NCBI RefSeq assembly: GCF_022829605.1
Contig: NZ_JAKSYD010000281.1
Span: 1-34,501, forward strand
Source of the DNA: Methylobacterium sp. E-065
GTDB lineage: Bacteria > Pseudomonadota > Alphaproteobacteria > Rhizobiales > Beijerinckiaceae
Length of the DNA stretch: 34,501 nucleotides
Reading direction: 5' to 3'
Positions 8,649-16,173 of this stretch are shown here, in pieces. Positions within the stretch are counted from its first letter, which is position 1, and each line of letters opens with the position of its first letter. A program made the position numbers and the translations under genes. Under the pieces are notes generated by a model that saw nothing but the letters and a program-made list of their open reading frames with translations, made no database searches and was not told the origin of the DNA.

Positions 8649-9337
8649 GTCCTCACCCCCGACCGGGCGCGCGCGGGTCTGACGCGCCGTACATCCGGCG
8701 TGCGGCGATCGCGCTCGAGCAAAGCCTCGACAGCCTCGCCGAGCATCGCGAGAACCGCGCGTACGCGTGTTTCATCGCGATCGATGTTGTCTTGGATGCG
8801 CAGGCCCCGCAGCGTCGAGACGATCAGCGTGACGAGGGTCCGAATGCGCTCGGGCGCGAGGTCCTCTGCCGCGAACGCCCGTTCGCCGAGATCCCCGTAC
8901 GAATGGAAAAGGTCGGCGAGGATGCGGTTCACGGCCTCGCCGACGCGTGTGTCAATGCGGCCGGACACCATGAGATCGAGCATCGTCACGAGCGCATTGG
9001 CCCGGAAGACCTCATCGTATAGTCGTCCTACGAATGTCCCGACATTCGTCCGCCCCGCGCTGAGATCCTCGGCCAAGGCCGCGACAGTCTCGCGCTGCCG
9101 CTGCCAGAAATGCGCGGCGGTATCAATGATGAGCTCGTCCCGTGTCGGGTAGTGGTGCAGCATCGCGCCGCGCGAGACACCGCAACGTTGAGCGATCGCT
9201 GCGGCGGACGTGGCAGCCACCCCGACCTCGGCGATCAATTCTTCGGTCGCGGTCCGCAGGCGAGCACGCATGGCTGCCCCTTTGACTTCGCGCCCGTCGC
9301 TGAGATCGCGACGCTCTCGAACGATCAGTGCATCCAT
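8645..9337 (-). CDS. TetR/AcrR family transcriptional regulator
   Basis: A 230-residue DNA-binding regulator. The N-terminal helix-turn-helix spans about residues 24-70: ATEELIAEVG, then AIAQRCGVSRGAMLHHYPTRDELI, the usual TetR recognition-helix block, with a helical ligand-binding domain after it. The C-terminal tail is rich in Arg and Pro (RRVRPARARS). The ATG at 9337 has AGAAGG 8 bases upstream; a second ATG at residue 23 is possible. It is the first gene of the liv unit and faces the HutI-like gene across an AT-rich gap, so it probably controls both directions and senses the imported compound or a breakdown product (inference). Confidence 0.93.
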   Translation of the reverse strand: MDALIVRERRDLSDGREVKGAAMRARLRTATEELIAEVGVAATSAAAIAQRCGVSRGAMLHHYPTRDELIIDTAAHFWQRQRETVAALAEDLSAGRTNVGTFVGRLYDEVFRANALVTMLDLMVSGRIDTRVGEAVNRILADLFHSYGDLGERAFAAEDLAPERIRTLVTLIVSTLRGLRIQDNIDRDETRVRAVLAMLGEAVEALLERDRRTPDVRRVRPARARSGVRT

Positions 9338-9733
9338 GCCTCGACCTTCTCATGCGAGCACGCCCGAGCCGAGGAAAAAAAACATGCACGACTGCTTGTT
9401 TTCGTTGCAGGGAAGGCTCGGCACGCGTCAAATCACGAGTTTCTCGGTCAAGTTACCTACTTTCGGTCCGAAAATGGTCAAATCATAGATTAAAATCTGC
9501 ACATAAAACAATCATTAAAGTTCAATTTCATATATATGCCTACTTTCATGCAAATATTGTTTGGTACCAGATTTGATATCTGTTGTATGAACAAACAAAA
9601 ATGTAACAAATCTATCGGAAAATAAAACTAATCAATATCTCGGATCCTTGCCGTTCCGGTGCGTGTGCATGTAGGACAAGAACGTGTGGGGCTGATGTGC
9701 GCCCTTGAGCTCGGCGACAGGTCGGAGAGAAGC
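9338..9733. promoter_or_regulatory. AT-rich divergent control region between the TetR-liv unit and the HutI-like operon
   Basis: This stretch has no gene, and from about 9470 to 9650 it is strikingly AT-rich against GC-rich surroundings, as expected of facing promoters. It holds the 13-base palindrome TTTCGG-T-CCGAAA (9461-9473), flanked by GGTCAA at 9446-9451 and 9476-9481. A direct repeat CCTACTTTC occurs at 9456-9464 and 9539-9547, and a loose inverted pair CAGAT/ATCTG at 9568-9582. The palindrome is a good candidate for the TetR operator. No convincing -35/-10 pair could be fixed by eye. Confidence 0.6.
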
Positions 9734-10996
9734 GTGTCGCGTTCTGTGGCGGCCGATTTGATGATTGTTGGCGCCCGTCAGGTCATTTTGTGCGACCCAG
9801 CGCAGACTGACGGGCTCGGCATCTTGGAAGATACGGCCGTCGCTGTGCATGGCCGCGAGATCACCGCGATCGCGCCGCTTGCTGACCTGCGGTCGATATC
9901 CGGACCAGCCACTATCATCGTGGATGCCGCGGGCGGGATCGTCACGCCAGGGCTCGTCGACTGCCATACGCACCTCATGTTCGCCGGAGATCGCTCGGAC
10001 GAATATCTCTTGCGGGCTACAGGGCTCGATGACTCGGCCCTGACGGCCGCGGGCGTCGCATGGGGCGTCGGGGCGTCACAGGCGGCGAACATCGGCCTCA
10101 GCGCAGAGGCGCTGGTACAAAGCGCTCTTCCCCGCGCCCAGCGCATGCTCGCATCCGGAACCACCACGCTGGAGACTAAGTCGGGGTACGCGCTCGAGCA
10201 CGCCAGCGATCTCGCCTCTCTCGAAGCCGCGCAGATCGTCGCCCAACGGACCGGTTTGGAGATCGTTGGTACCTATCTTGGCGCCCATGCCCGCCCGCGC
10301 GAGGGCGCGGGGCAGTATCTCGACCGAATGATCGCCGACACGCTGCCGGAAGTAGCAGATCGCGCACTCGCGGAGTTCTGCGACGTCTACGTCGATCCCG
10401 ACGTCTTCACGGTCGCCGAGTGCGCGCGTGTTCTACGGGCTGCTGCCGATCTCGGGCTTCGCGCCAAACTCCACACGGACGCACGAGTCAACATCGGGGG
10501 TGGCAAACTCGCGGCGGAAATGGGCGCCGTCTCTGTAGATCACGGCAACATGCTCAGCGATGAAGACTTGCGGGCTCTGGCCGAGGCTGGAACCAGCGTT
10601 GCCTTCTTCCCCGGTTTCGATTGGGCAGTCGGCCATCGCCACCCGGTCGATGCACGACGTCTTGTATGCTCGGGTGTGCCAGTGGCAATCGGAACGGATC
10701 TCTGCCCCGTCTGCTGGCACTTGTCCCAGCAGATGAGCATGGGCTTCGCCACACGGCTCTCCGGGCTGACTCCGGCGGAGGCTCTGCTCGGTGTCACGAT
10801 CAACGCTGCCAGGGCCATCGGTCGCGACGATCGGATCGGCTCGATCGCGGTCGGCAAGCAGGCTGACCTCGCGATCTTCGAGGTGCCGGACTACCGCCAA
10901 CTCGCCTTCCGGTTCGGTGCGAACATGGCGGCCTGCGTCATCAAGAACGGACGCGTCCTCGTCGAACGAAAGACGAACGAGCTCCGAGGCGATTGA
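9734..10996 (+). CDS. imidazolonepropionase-like amidohydrolase (HutI-like, substrate uncertain)
   Basis: A metal-dependent amidohydrolase of about 420 residues, with overall architecture close to HutI (opens 4-imidazolone-5-propanoate in histidine breakdown). Numbered from the GTG at 9734: CHTHLMFAGDR (H78, H80), KSGYAL (149-154), LGAHARPREGA (H185), KLHTDA (H247) and GTD (D322), a full candidate metal set. It departs from HutI after this Asp: GTDLCPVCW replaces the usual TDCNPG. The true start is uncertain; the frame is open from GTG 9659, but GGAGAGA at 9724 favours GTG 9734, and ATG 9761 is also possible. It is followed 16 bases later by an MBL-fold gene and lies opposite the TetR-liv unit. 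Histidine-pathway neighbours (hutH, hutU, hutG) are absent, which argues for a different cyclic amide substrate. Confidence 0.85.
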   Translation: MSRSVAADLMIVGARQVILCDPAQTDGLGILEDTAVAVHGREITAIAPLADLRSISGPATIIVDAAGGIVTPGLVDCHTHLMFAGDRSDEYLLRATGLDDSALTAAGVAWGVGASQAANIGLSAEALVQSALPRAQRMLASGTTTLETKSGYALEHASDLASLEAAQIVAQRTGLEIVGTYLGAHARPREGAGQYLDRMIADTLPEVADRALAEFCDVYVDPDVFTVAECARVLRAAADLGLRAKLHTDARVNIGGGKLAAEMGAVSVDHGNMLSDEDLRALAEAGTSVAFFPGFDWAVGHRHPVDARRLVCSGVPVAIGTDLCPVCWHLSQQMSMGFATRLSGLTPAEALLGVTINAARAIGRDDRIGSIAVGKQADLAIFEVPDYRQLAFRFGANMAACVIKNGRVLVERKTNELRGD

Positions 10997-11012
10997 ACAA
11001 CGGACGGGTGAC

Positions 11013-11912
11013 ATGAAGGACAGGACGACGGAAGGGCTGTGGGCTTGGCGGCAGCCTGAGAACCACAACCATATGATTGGATTGCAGGAGCAGACCGGCG
11101 ACGCCCCGCCCTCCGGCGATTGTATCGAACTCAGCTATTTTGGCGGCTCCGCCTTCAGGATCACCGCCCCCTCTGGACTGACCCTGCTCCTTGATCCATG
11201 GCGCAACCCGCCGTGGGGCACCTGGGACTGGTACCTCTACGATTTCCCGGCGATCGCCGTAGACGTCGTCCTATCCACCCATGCTCATTTCGACCACGAC
11301 GGTGTCCACCAAGTGAGCGCGCACACAATCTTGGACCGGCTGATCGGTACTTACGCCTTTGCCGACGTTCGGATCACAGGAATTGCCGACAAGCACGTCT
11401 CCGACAGCACGCACAACGCCTACGATTGGGCGGAGATGACACGGCGACTCACAAATGTGAGGACCACACCACCGGATAACTGGCGGTCGTTCGATAATTG
11501 TCTTCTGGTCGTGGAAGTGGCGGGCCTCCGCATCCTGCACTGGGGCGACAATCGGCCAAATCCGCCGGATGCTGTTTGGGAGCAACTTGGGAAGGTCGAT
11601 ATCGTTCTTCTGCCCGTGGACGGCTCGCAGCATGTCCTCAGCTACGTGCAGGCCGATGCGATCGCCGCCAGACTCGAAGCGCGGCTCATCGTGCCGCATC
11701 ATTACGGCATATGGGACGTGACCACTCGGGCTTCGACGCTGCTGCCTCCCGACGAATGGGTAAAAGGTCGAGCCGACTCGATGTGGGCCGAGAGCGGCTC
11801 GTATCAACTCGATAATGCCTTCGTGAAGCAGCAGCGCAATCGCGTCCTCTGCTTTGGCGGCCATGTCGCCTTCGACAAAACGGATGTTCGAAGTAAATCA
11901 AAAGGCACCTGA
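11013..11912 (+). CDS. MBL-fold metallo-hydrolase (UlaG-like)
   Basis: A 299-residue protein of the metallo-beta-lactamase fold. The metal motif STHAHFDHDG (H90, H92, D94, H95) is complete; further candidate ligands are HWGDN (H176, D179) and PHHYG (H229/H230). The short strands before the motif (ISYFGGSAFRI-type segment, then LLLDPW) resemble UlaG-like lactonase/phosphodiesterase members rather than beta-lactamases. There is no signal peptide, so it is cytosolic. ATG 11013 follows the amidohydrolase stop by 16 bases, with GGACGGG upstream, so both are probably one operon. It may hydrolyse a lactone, lactam or ester formed in the same pathway (inference). Confidence 0.88.
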   Translation: MKDRTTEGLWAWRQPENHNHMIGLQEQTGDAPPSGDCIELSYFGGSAFRITAPSGLTLLLDPWRNPPWGTWDWYLYDFPAIAVDVVLSTHAHFDHDGVHQVSAHTILDRLIGTYAFADVRITGIADKHVSDSTHNAYDWAEMTRRLTNVRTTPPDNWRSFDNCLLVVEVAGLRILHWGDNRPNPPDAVWEQLGKVDIVLLPVDGSQHVLSYVQADAIAARLEARLIVPHHYGIWDVTTRASTLLPPDEWVKGRADSMWAESGSYQLDNAFVKQQRNRVLCFGGHVAFDKTDVRSKSKGT

Positions 11913-12349
11913 CGTGAGCACCTCGTGGGCAGGGTCATGTCGTCGACCACAAGAACCGCATCCCGACAAACGACGAGGTGATCAGCCTTCGCGATGAGCG
12001 CCTGCTTCAGGCGGTGGCGTCTGAGATCCCCTCAGCCACTGCCGGCCCCACTCTTCCCGCCCGACCTGCGCCATGTCGGCTGCCAAGCGCCTCCTGATGG
12101 CCTTTGAGTGGCGATGAGACGGCGCAAGTATCGACATCCACCGCCTTAGCTTGGCGTAGCCGCGGGTGGTGCTGTGTCCGGCACCGCCGATCGCCTGCGA
12201 TCCGTACCGGCACTGGAACGGATACGGCAACGTTTGTCTAAAAAATGGACGAACAAGCTATGAAAAAGGCTGTCAATGAAAGCAATTTCCTCCTCAGCGA
12301 AATTGTGTTCCGTATATACTAGTCGATCTCGACGAACAGTCAGTTATAC
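11913..12349 (+). other. gene-poor stretch with possible coding debris and an AT-rich leader
   Basis: No gene is recognised. On the plus strand 11933 to about 12000 reads as plausible protein (HVVDHKNRIPTNDEVISLRD) but has no start or known relative to my knowledge, and may be a gene tail. From about 12230 to 12345 the sequence becomes AT-rich and probably carried the promoter of the decayed binding-protein gene at 12350. Confidence 0.4.
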
Positions 12350-12700
12350 GTGCTAGTGACATCTCGATTTTGGACGCGCCTCAGCGCCTCACCGGGGCTG
12401 CGAGCGGCTCTTGCGACGGTCGCCCTGAATCTCTGCCTCCCGGCGCCGGCTCATGCCCTCGACAGCGTCAAGGTCGGGCTCGCCATACCGCCGACCGTCA
12501 CCGACGGCAGTGTTCAGGCGATCGCCGAGGAACTCGGGTTCTTCAAGCAGGAAGATCTGGACGTCGCCTACGTGGTTCTTCCCGGGGCCGGCGCGTTGCT
12601 GCCACAGTTGCTGCAGAAGACCATCACGATCGCCCTGCCGCTGAGACATGCCCATTAAGCCGAAGGGGGTGCGAAGGTTCAGATCAGCATGGGCATGCGT
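12350..12700 (+). pseudogene. remnant of an ABC substrate-binding protein (nitrate/sulfonate, NMT1-like type)
   Basis: The N-terminal quarter of an exported solute-binding protein. A signal peptide (ATVALNLCLPAPAHA) is followed by DSVKVGLAI, then AIAEELGFFKQEDLDVAYV, the standard opening of SsuA/TauA/NMT1-type proteins, where the GFF(K)xE(G/D)L motif is diagnostic. The frame meets TAA at 12656 after IALP, but in the same frame AEGGAKVQISMGM still looks coding, so the gene was probably stopped first and lost its remaining two thirds later. No partner permease or ATPase is nearby. Start GTG 12350 or 12356. Confidence 0.72.
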
Positions 12701-13145
12701 GTGGGTATACCGCCACCGACGCGCCTGGACGGATCAGGCATAGGATCAATCCCTAAGCGGGTCGAAGCGTCTGCAAAACCACCCCGAGCAGAAGTTGCCG
12801 GAGGTCTGACGAACGGCCGCTTTGGAGAAGCGCCGACGACACTACGAGCAGCTGGATTGGGTCGATGGAAGGCCGTCTGCTTTTCCAGAGGGCCTGCTCC
12901 GAAGCGGACAGGCCGCTTACGGCCAGGCTACGTCACGCCGGAGCGCCATGGCGCGCAGAACCGGACGTTCGGCTTTGCGCCCATGTGGGTCATTCAGAGA
13001 GCTTTGGCCGCTTCTCCATAGCGGACATTCCGCGCAACGGCTGCCTCGCCTGGCGATCAATATACGAGCCCGTTCTGGAACTACCACAAACCTCAAAGAC
13101 GTCTTGATTGGGCCGCGCACCCTTCGGAGATGATCCTCGAAATGA
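12701..13145 (+). other. non-coding debris between pseudogenes
   Basis: No convincing gene on either strand. The stretch contains one copy of a dispersed repeat (12959-12984) and several short AAGCGGACA-like words (12902, 13020), suggesting leftover mobile or repetitive DNA. Confidence 0.5.
12959..12984 (+). repeat. dispersed repeat, copy 1
   Basis: A 26-base segment built around CGGAC-TTCGGCTTTGCGCCCAT matches 24461-24486 at 24 of 26 positions. Both copies lie in gene-free DNA next to truncated genes, and both have AAGCGGACA-like words within 60 bases. Origin unknown; perhaps the end of a small mobile or palindromic intergenic element. Confidence 0.6.
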
Positions 13146-14411
13146 TCATGCCGAAGCGATGAGGTCTGATCGGATCGTGGAAAACGGCGATCCGGCAGTT
13201 GATGAATGGGCTTCGATGTCCCGGACATCCTCCAGGCCGGGGTGAGCGGCGACCGGCGAGACGACGAGGCTGGGCAGGCCGAGCCACGAAGCCGTCAGCC
13301 GAAGCTCCCCTAGCAGCCGCTCCGCGGTATCGGCCGGCGCACCCAGCTCGACGTGGGCACGCTGGACGACCAGGGCACCGACCTTCCGGTCCGCCTTCAG
13401 GTCCACGCGAGCGACGAGCGCACCGTCCATCAGGAAGGGTAGCACGTAGTAGCCGTGCTCGCGCTTGTGGGCGGGGGTGTAGATCTCGAGGCGGTACCGG
13501 AAGCCGAACAGCCTCTCCGTCCGCGGGCGGTGCCAGACGAGTGGATCGAAGGGCGAGAGTAGCGCAGAAGCGCCGAGCCTGCGCCCGGACTTCGCATCCC
13601 GGTGCAGATAGGCCTGATGCTGCCAGCCGCGGACATGCACGGGGACGAGCGTACCATCCTCGATCAGCTGCTCGATGGCCGGGACCGCGTCCGCCGGCGG
13701 GATCCGGTAGTAGTCGCGCAGATCGTGCGCCGTCGCGATACCGAGCGCCTTCGCGAAACGCGCGAGGAGCGCCCTTCGGGCATCGACGCCGGTCGGCGTC
13801 GGAATTTCCAGAACGGCACGGGGCAGCGCCCGCTCCGGAAGGTCGTAGACGCGCTCGAAGCTGCTCCGACGATGCGTCGAGGCCACCTGTCCCGACCAGA
13901 ACAGCCATTCGAGCTCGTGCTTGGCGTCGCTCCACTCCCACATGCCCTTCGCGGCCCTGCCGCCGGCGACGTCTGAGGCGGCCAGCGGCCCCTCCCTCTC
14001 GATCCGAGCGAGGAGAGCGTCGGCCTCGGCTCGCTTCTCACCCGCAAAGGGCTCGAGCCGCTGCCACACGCCCTTGCCGTGGAGTGCGCGGGCCATGCGC
14101 CAGCGCAGCAGCGGCTGGAGGTCGACGGGCAGAAGGGATGCCTCGTGACCCCGGTACTCGAAGAAGCGCTTCGGCCGGGCGCGAAAACAGCGGCAGGTAG
14201 TGGGCGCGCGCCAGGACGTTCACGCTGTCGATCTGCAGCAGGCCGAGCCGGCCGATCGCCGCCCGAATCCGCGCCGCGCCAACGGCGCCGCCTCGGGAAA
14301 TCGCGTCGAAGCCCTGGGCGGCGAGTGCGATGCGCCGAGCTTCGAGCGCGCTCAGTTCCGTCTTCAGGGCCGGGTCTCCGAGGCGGGTGCGATGGCGTCG
14401 ATCGAGATCAT
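13146..14411 (-). pseudogene. YcaQ-like winged-helix protein (HTH_42 family), frameshifted
   Basis: The C-terminal 316 residues (13146-14096) read cleanly: LYPFDPLVWHR-type segment (LLSPFDPLVWHRPRTERLF), HGYYVLPFLMDG and ARVDLKADR are hallmarks of the YcaQ/HTH_42 family, whose studied members are DNA glycosylases active on crosslinks. The N-terminal part (SALEARRIALAAQGF, then LLQIDSVNVLARAHYLPLFSR) lies in another frame upstream. Between FSR and RFFEYRGHEASLLP, near 14160-14190, the frame changes and about 15-20 residues usual for the family are missing. A second frame break near 14365 separates the likely ATG at 14411 from the body. The product is therefore probably inactive. An alternative is translation of only the C-terminal piece from the ATG at 14096. 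Confidence 0.8.
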
Positions 14412-14688
14412 ACGCTTGGCTCCTCCCACCCGCGACGGGGTCGATCCACCTTCCTTCGATCGGCTCCTGAACAATTGCTGCACCGCACAGTTGAAGCGTG
14501 ATGCGCCGACCCGGTGCATGACGCTTCGTTCCTTTCCGCAGGGCGACCTCACGCCCGAGGCCCGCCTACCACCGGCCGGGAACGACGCCGCCCGTTTCGG
14601 CGATGAAGAGGCAGCGGCCGTCGACGGCCCCTGTTCCTCCATCGCCCACTTGAAGCCCAATCCCGACCCGCATCGAACGGAGAGCCTC
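14412..14688 (+). other. spacer upstream of the Gfo/Idh/MocA gene
   Basis: No gene recognised. It lies between the divergent YcaQ-like pseudogene and the oxidoreductase, so it should hold the latter's promoter, but no clear promoter boxes or operator could be picked out. The oxidoreductase frame stays open through it without homology-like content. Confidence 0.4.
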
Positions 14689-15846
14689 ATGAGCATCGCA
14701 TCCGCACTCGGCCTGACCTCGGGCAAGAAGATCCGCTACGCCTTCGTCGCCCTAGGCGACATCACCCAGGAGGCGATGCTGCCGGGCGTCGAACACACCG
14801 GCAACTCGGAGGTGGTGGCCTTCGTCACGGGCGATTCTGAGAAGGCCCGTCTGGTCGGCGAGAGGTACGGGATCTCCGACACCTATTCCTACGAGCGGTT
14901 CGACGAGCTCCTCGTGTCCGGCAAGATCGATGCGATCTATCTTGCGACCCCGAACTGGCGCCATACCGAGTTCGCCGTCCCCGCCCTGAAGGCCGGCATC
15001 CACGTGCTGGTGGAGAAGCCTCTCGAGATCTCGACCGCGAAGTGCCGGGAGATCCTCGACGCGGCCAAGACCTCCTCCGCCAAGCTGATGGTGGCTTATC
15101 GCCTTCATTTCGAGCCCGGCACCCTGGCGACCATCGACCTGATCCGGTCGGGCAAGCTCGGCGAGCTCCTCACGTTCTCCTCGACCTTCACGCAGATGGT
15201 CTCGCCGGAGAACCACCGGGCCAAGAACGGCGTCGAAGCCGGCCCGATCTTCGACATGGGTCCCTATCCGGTGAACGCGGCCCGGTACGTGTTCGGCGAC
15301 GAGCCGATCGAGGTGGTCTCGGCGGTCGGCGTGCGCCATCCGGAGGCGGGCCTGGGCGACTTCGACGACACGGTCGCCGTGACCCTGCGCTTCCCGGGCG
15401 ATCGTCTCGCCCAGTTCGTGCTCTCCTACTGGGGCAACACGCTCGACACCTACGCGGTAGTCGGCACCAAGGGCAGCGTCGAGGTGAACCCCGGCTACAT
15501 GTACGGCAAGCCGATCGAGCACGTCGTCACCATCGGCGAGACGAAGTCCCACGAGAGCTTCAAGAACACCGACCACTTCGGCGGCGAGCTCAAGTACTTC
15601 TCCGACTGCATCCTGAACGACAAGGAGCCGGAGCCGGACGGCGAGGAGGGCTACGCGGACGTGCGCGTGCTGGAGGGGATCGTCCAGGCGCTGCAGACCA
15701 AGGCCGCGGTGACGCTGGAGCCGTTCACGCGCTCGAAGCGGATCGACACGGCCGCCCAGCGGGAGGCGCTCCGCGCGCAGAAGTCGTCCGAGCTCGTCAA
15801 CACGTCGAACCCGGGCAAGGACAAGGAGAAGGTCCCAGCCAACTGA
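14689..15846 (+). CDS. Gfo/Idh/MocA family NAD(P)-dependent oxidoreductase
   Basis: A 385-residue dehydrogenase of the glucose-fructose oxidoreductase / inositol dehydrogenase family. The Rossmann half has KIRYAFVALGDITQ (14-27, nucleotide loop), the catalytic EKP (109-111, VEKPLEIS), and the substrate half has GPIFDMGPYPVNAARYVFG (D189 and Y193 in the usual active-site positions). The C-terminus is charged and Lys rich. ATG 14689 has GGAGAG just upstream; the frame is open to 14200, but that extension shows no family features. Such enzymes oxidise sugars or cyclitols, and the closest pattern is to xylose or glucose-fructose oxidoreductase-like members. It stands alone among decayed genes but looks intact. 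The sugar-acid dehydratase-like remnant just downstream hints at a former sugar catabolic operon. Confidence 0.92.
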   Translation: MSIASALGLTSGKKIRYAFVALGDITQEAMLPGVEHTGNSEVVAFVTGDSEKARLVGERYGISDTYSYERFDELLVSGKIDAIYLATPNWRHTEFAVPALKAGIHVLVEKPLEISTAKCREILDAAKTSSAKLMVAYRLHFEPGTLATIDLIRSGKLGELLTFSSTFTQMVSPENHRAKNGVEAGPIFDMGPYPVNAARYVFGDEPIEVVSAVGVRHPEAGLGDFDDTVAVTLRFPGDRLAQFVLSYWGNTLDTYAVVGTKGSVEVNPGYMYGKPIEHVVTIGETKSHESFKNTDHFGGELKYFSDCILNDKEPEPDGEEGYADVRVLEGIVQALQTKAAVTLEPFTRSKRIDTAAQREALRAQKSSELVNTSNPGKDKEKVPAN

Positions 15847-15871
15847 CGTCGGCCGCGGCCCTCATCGTCGC

Positions 15872-16038
15872 CGACTCTCCCGCAAGAAGGAGATCGGCGG
15901 CATCAAGCTCAAGGTCGGGCAGCCGGATTGGGCCCTCGACATCAAGCGCGTCTCCCGCGTCTGGGAGCACCTTGGCGAGGCGTTCCCCCTGATGGTCGAC
16001 GCCAACCAGCAATGGGACCGGCCGACCGCCATGAGATG
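15872..16038 (+). pseudogene. remnant of an enolase-superfamily enzyme (mandelate racemase/muconate lactonizing type)
   Basis: About 55 residues from the middle of an enolase-superfamily protein: GGIKLKVGQPDWALDIKRV contains the K-x-K catalytic motif (KLKVG), and FPLMVDANQQWDRPTAM contains the first metal ligand (VDANQ). Both ends are missing, and TAMR is followed by an apparent frame change before all similarity ends. It begins 25 bases after the oxidoreductase stop, so the two were probably in one sugar-acid catabolic operon before a deletion. Confidence 0.82.
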
Positions 16039-16039
16039 G

Positions 16040-16125
16040 GCCGGATCAACCTTGGGCAGGTCGCCAACGATGAGCCAGCTTAGCCCGATCAGAAATGCCG
16101 CCAAGAATAGGGCGACGAGCCACAA
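16040..16125 (-). pseudogene. hydrophobic gene fragment at a recombination junction
   Basis: On the minus strand a single membrane helix is read (WLVALFLAAFLIGLSWLIVG) followed by DLPKVDP; beyond this the frame runs into the reverse of the enolase-superfamily remnant and loses sense. No ATG is available (TTG at 16125). It probably marks the 5' end of a membrane gene cut when the remnant was joined to it. No family recognised. Confidence 0.4.
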
Positions 16126-16173
16126 GCGGCGTTGAACCAGCGCTTGGAAAGTCGTTTGCTGGTGGCCGAGTGA

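Noticed and set aside
9568..9601. TTGATA-type -35 box for the HutI-like operon
   Set aside because: No acceptable -10 box at 16-18 bases; the AT-rich sequence gives many chance matches.
9734..10996. Naming the amidohydrolase hutI as part of a histidine-utilisation operon
   Set aside because: No hutH, hutU, hutG, hutF or HutC regulator is present, and the conserved segment after the active-site Asp differs from HutI.
15872..16120. A through-going plus-strand gene from the enolase-like motif to the TGA before 16135
   Set aside because: Similarity ends at about 16038 and the remaining frame is the reverse complement of a membrane helix; it is a fusion of unrelated debris.
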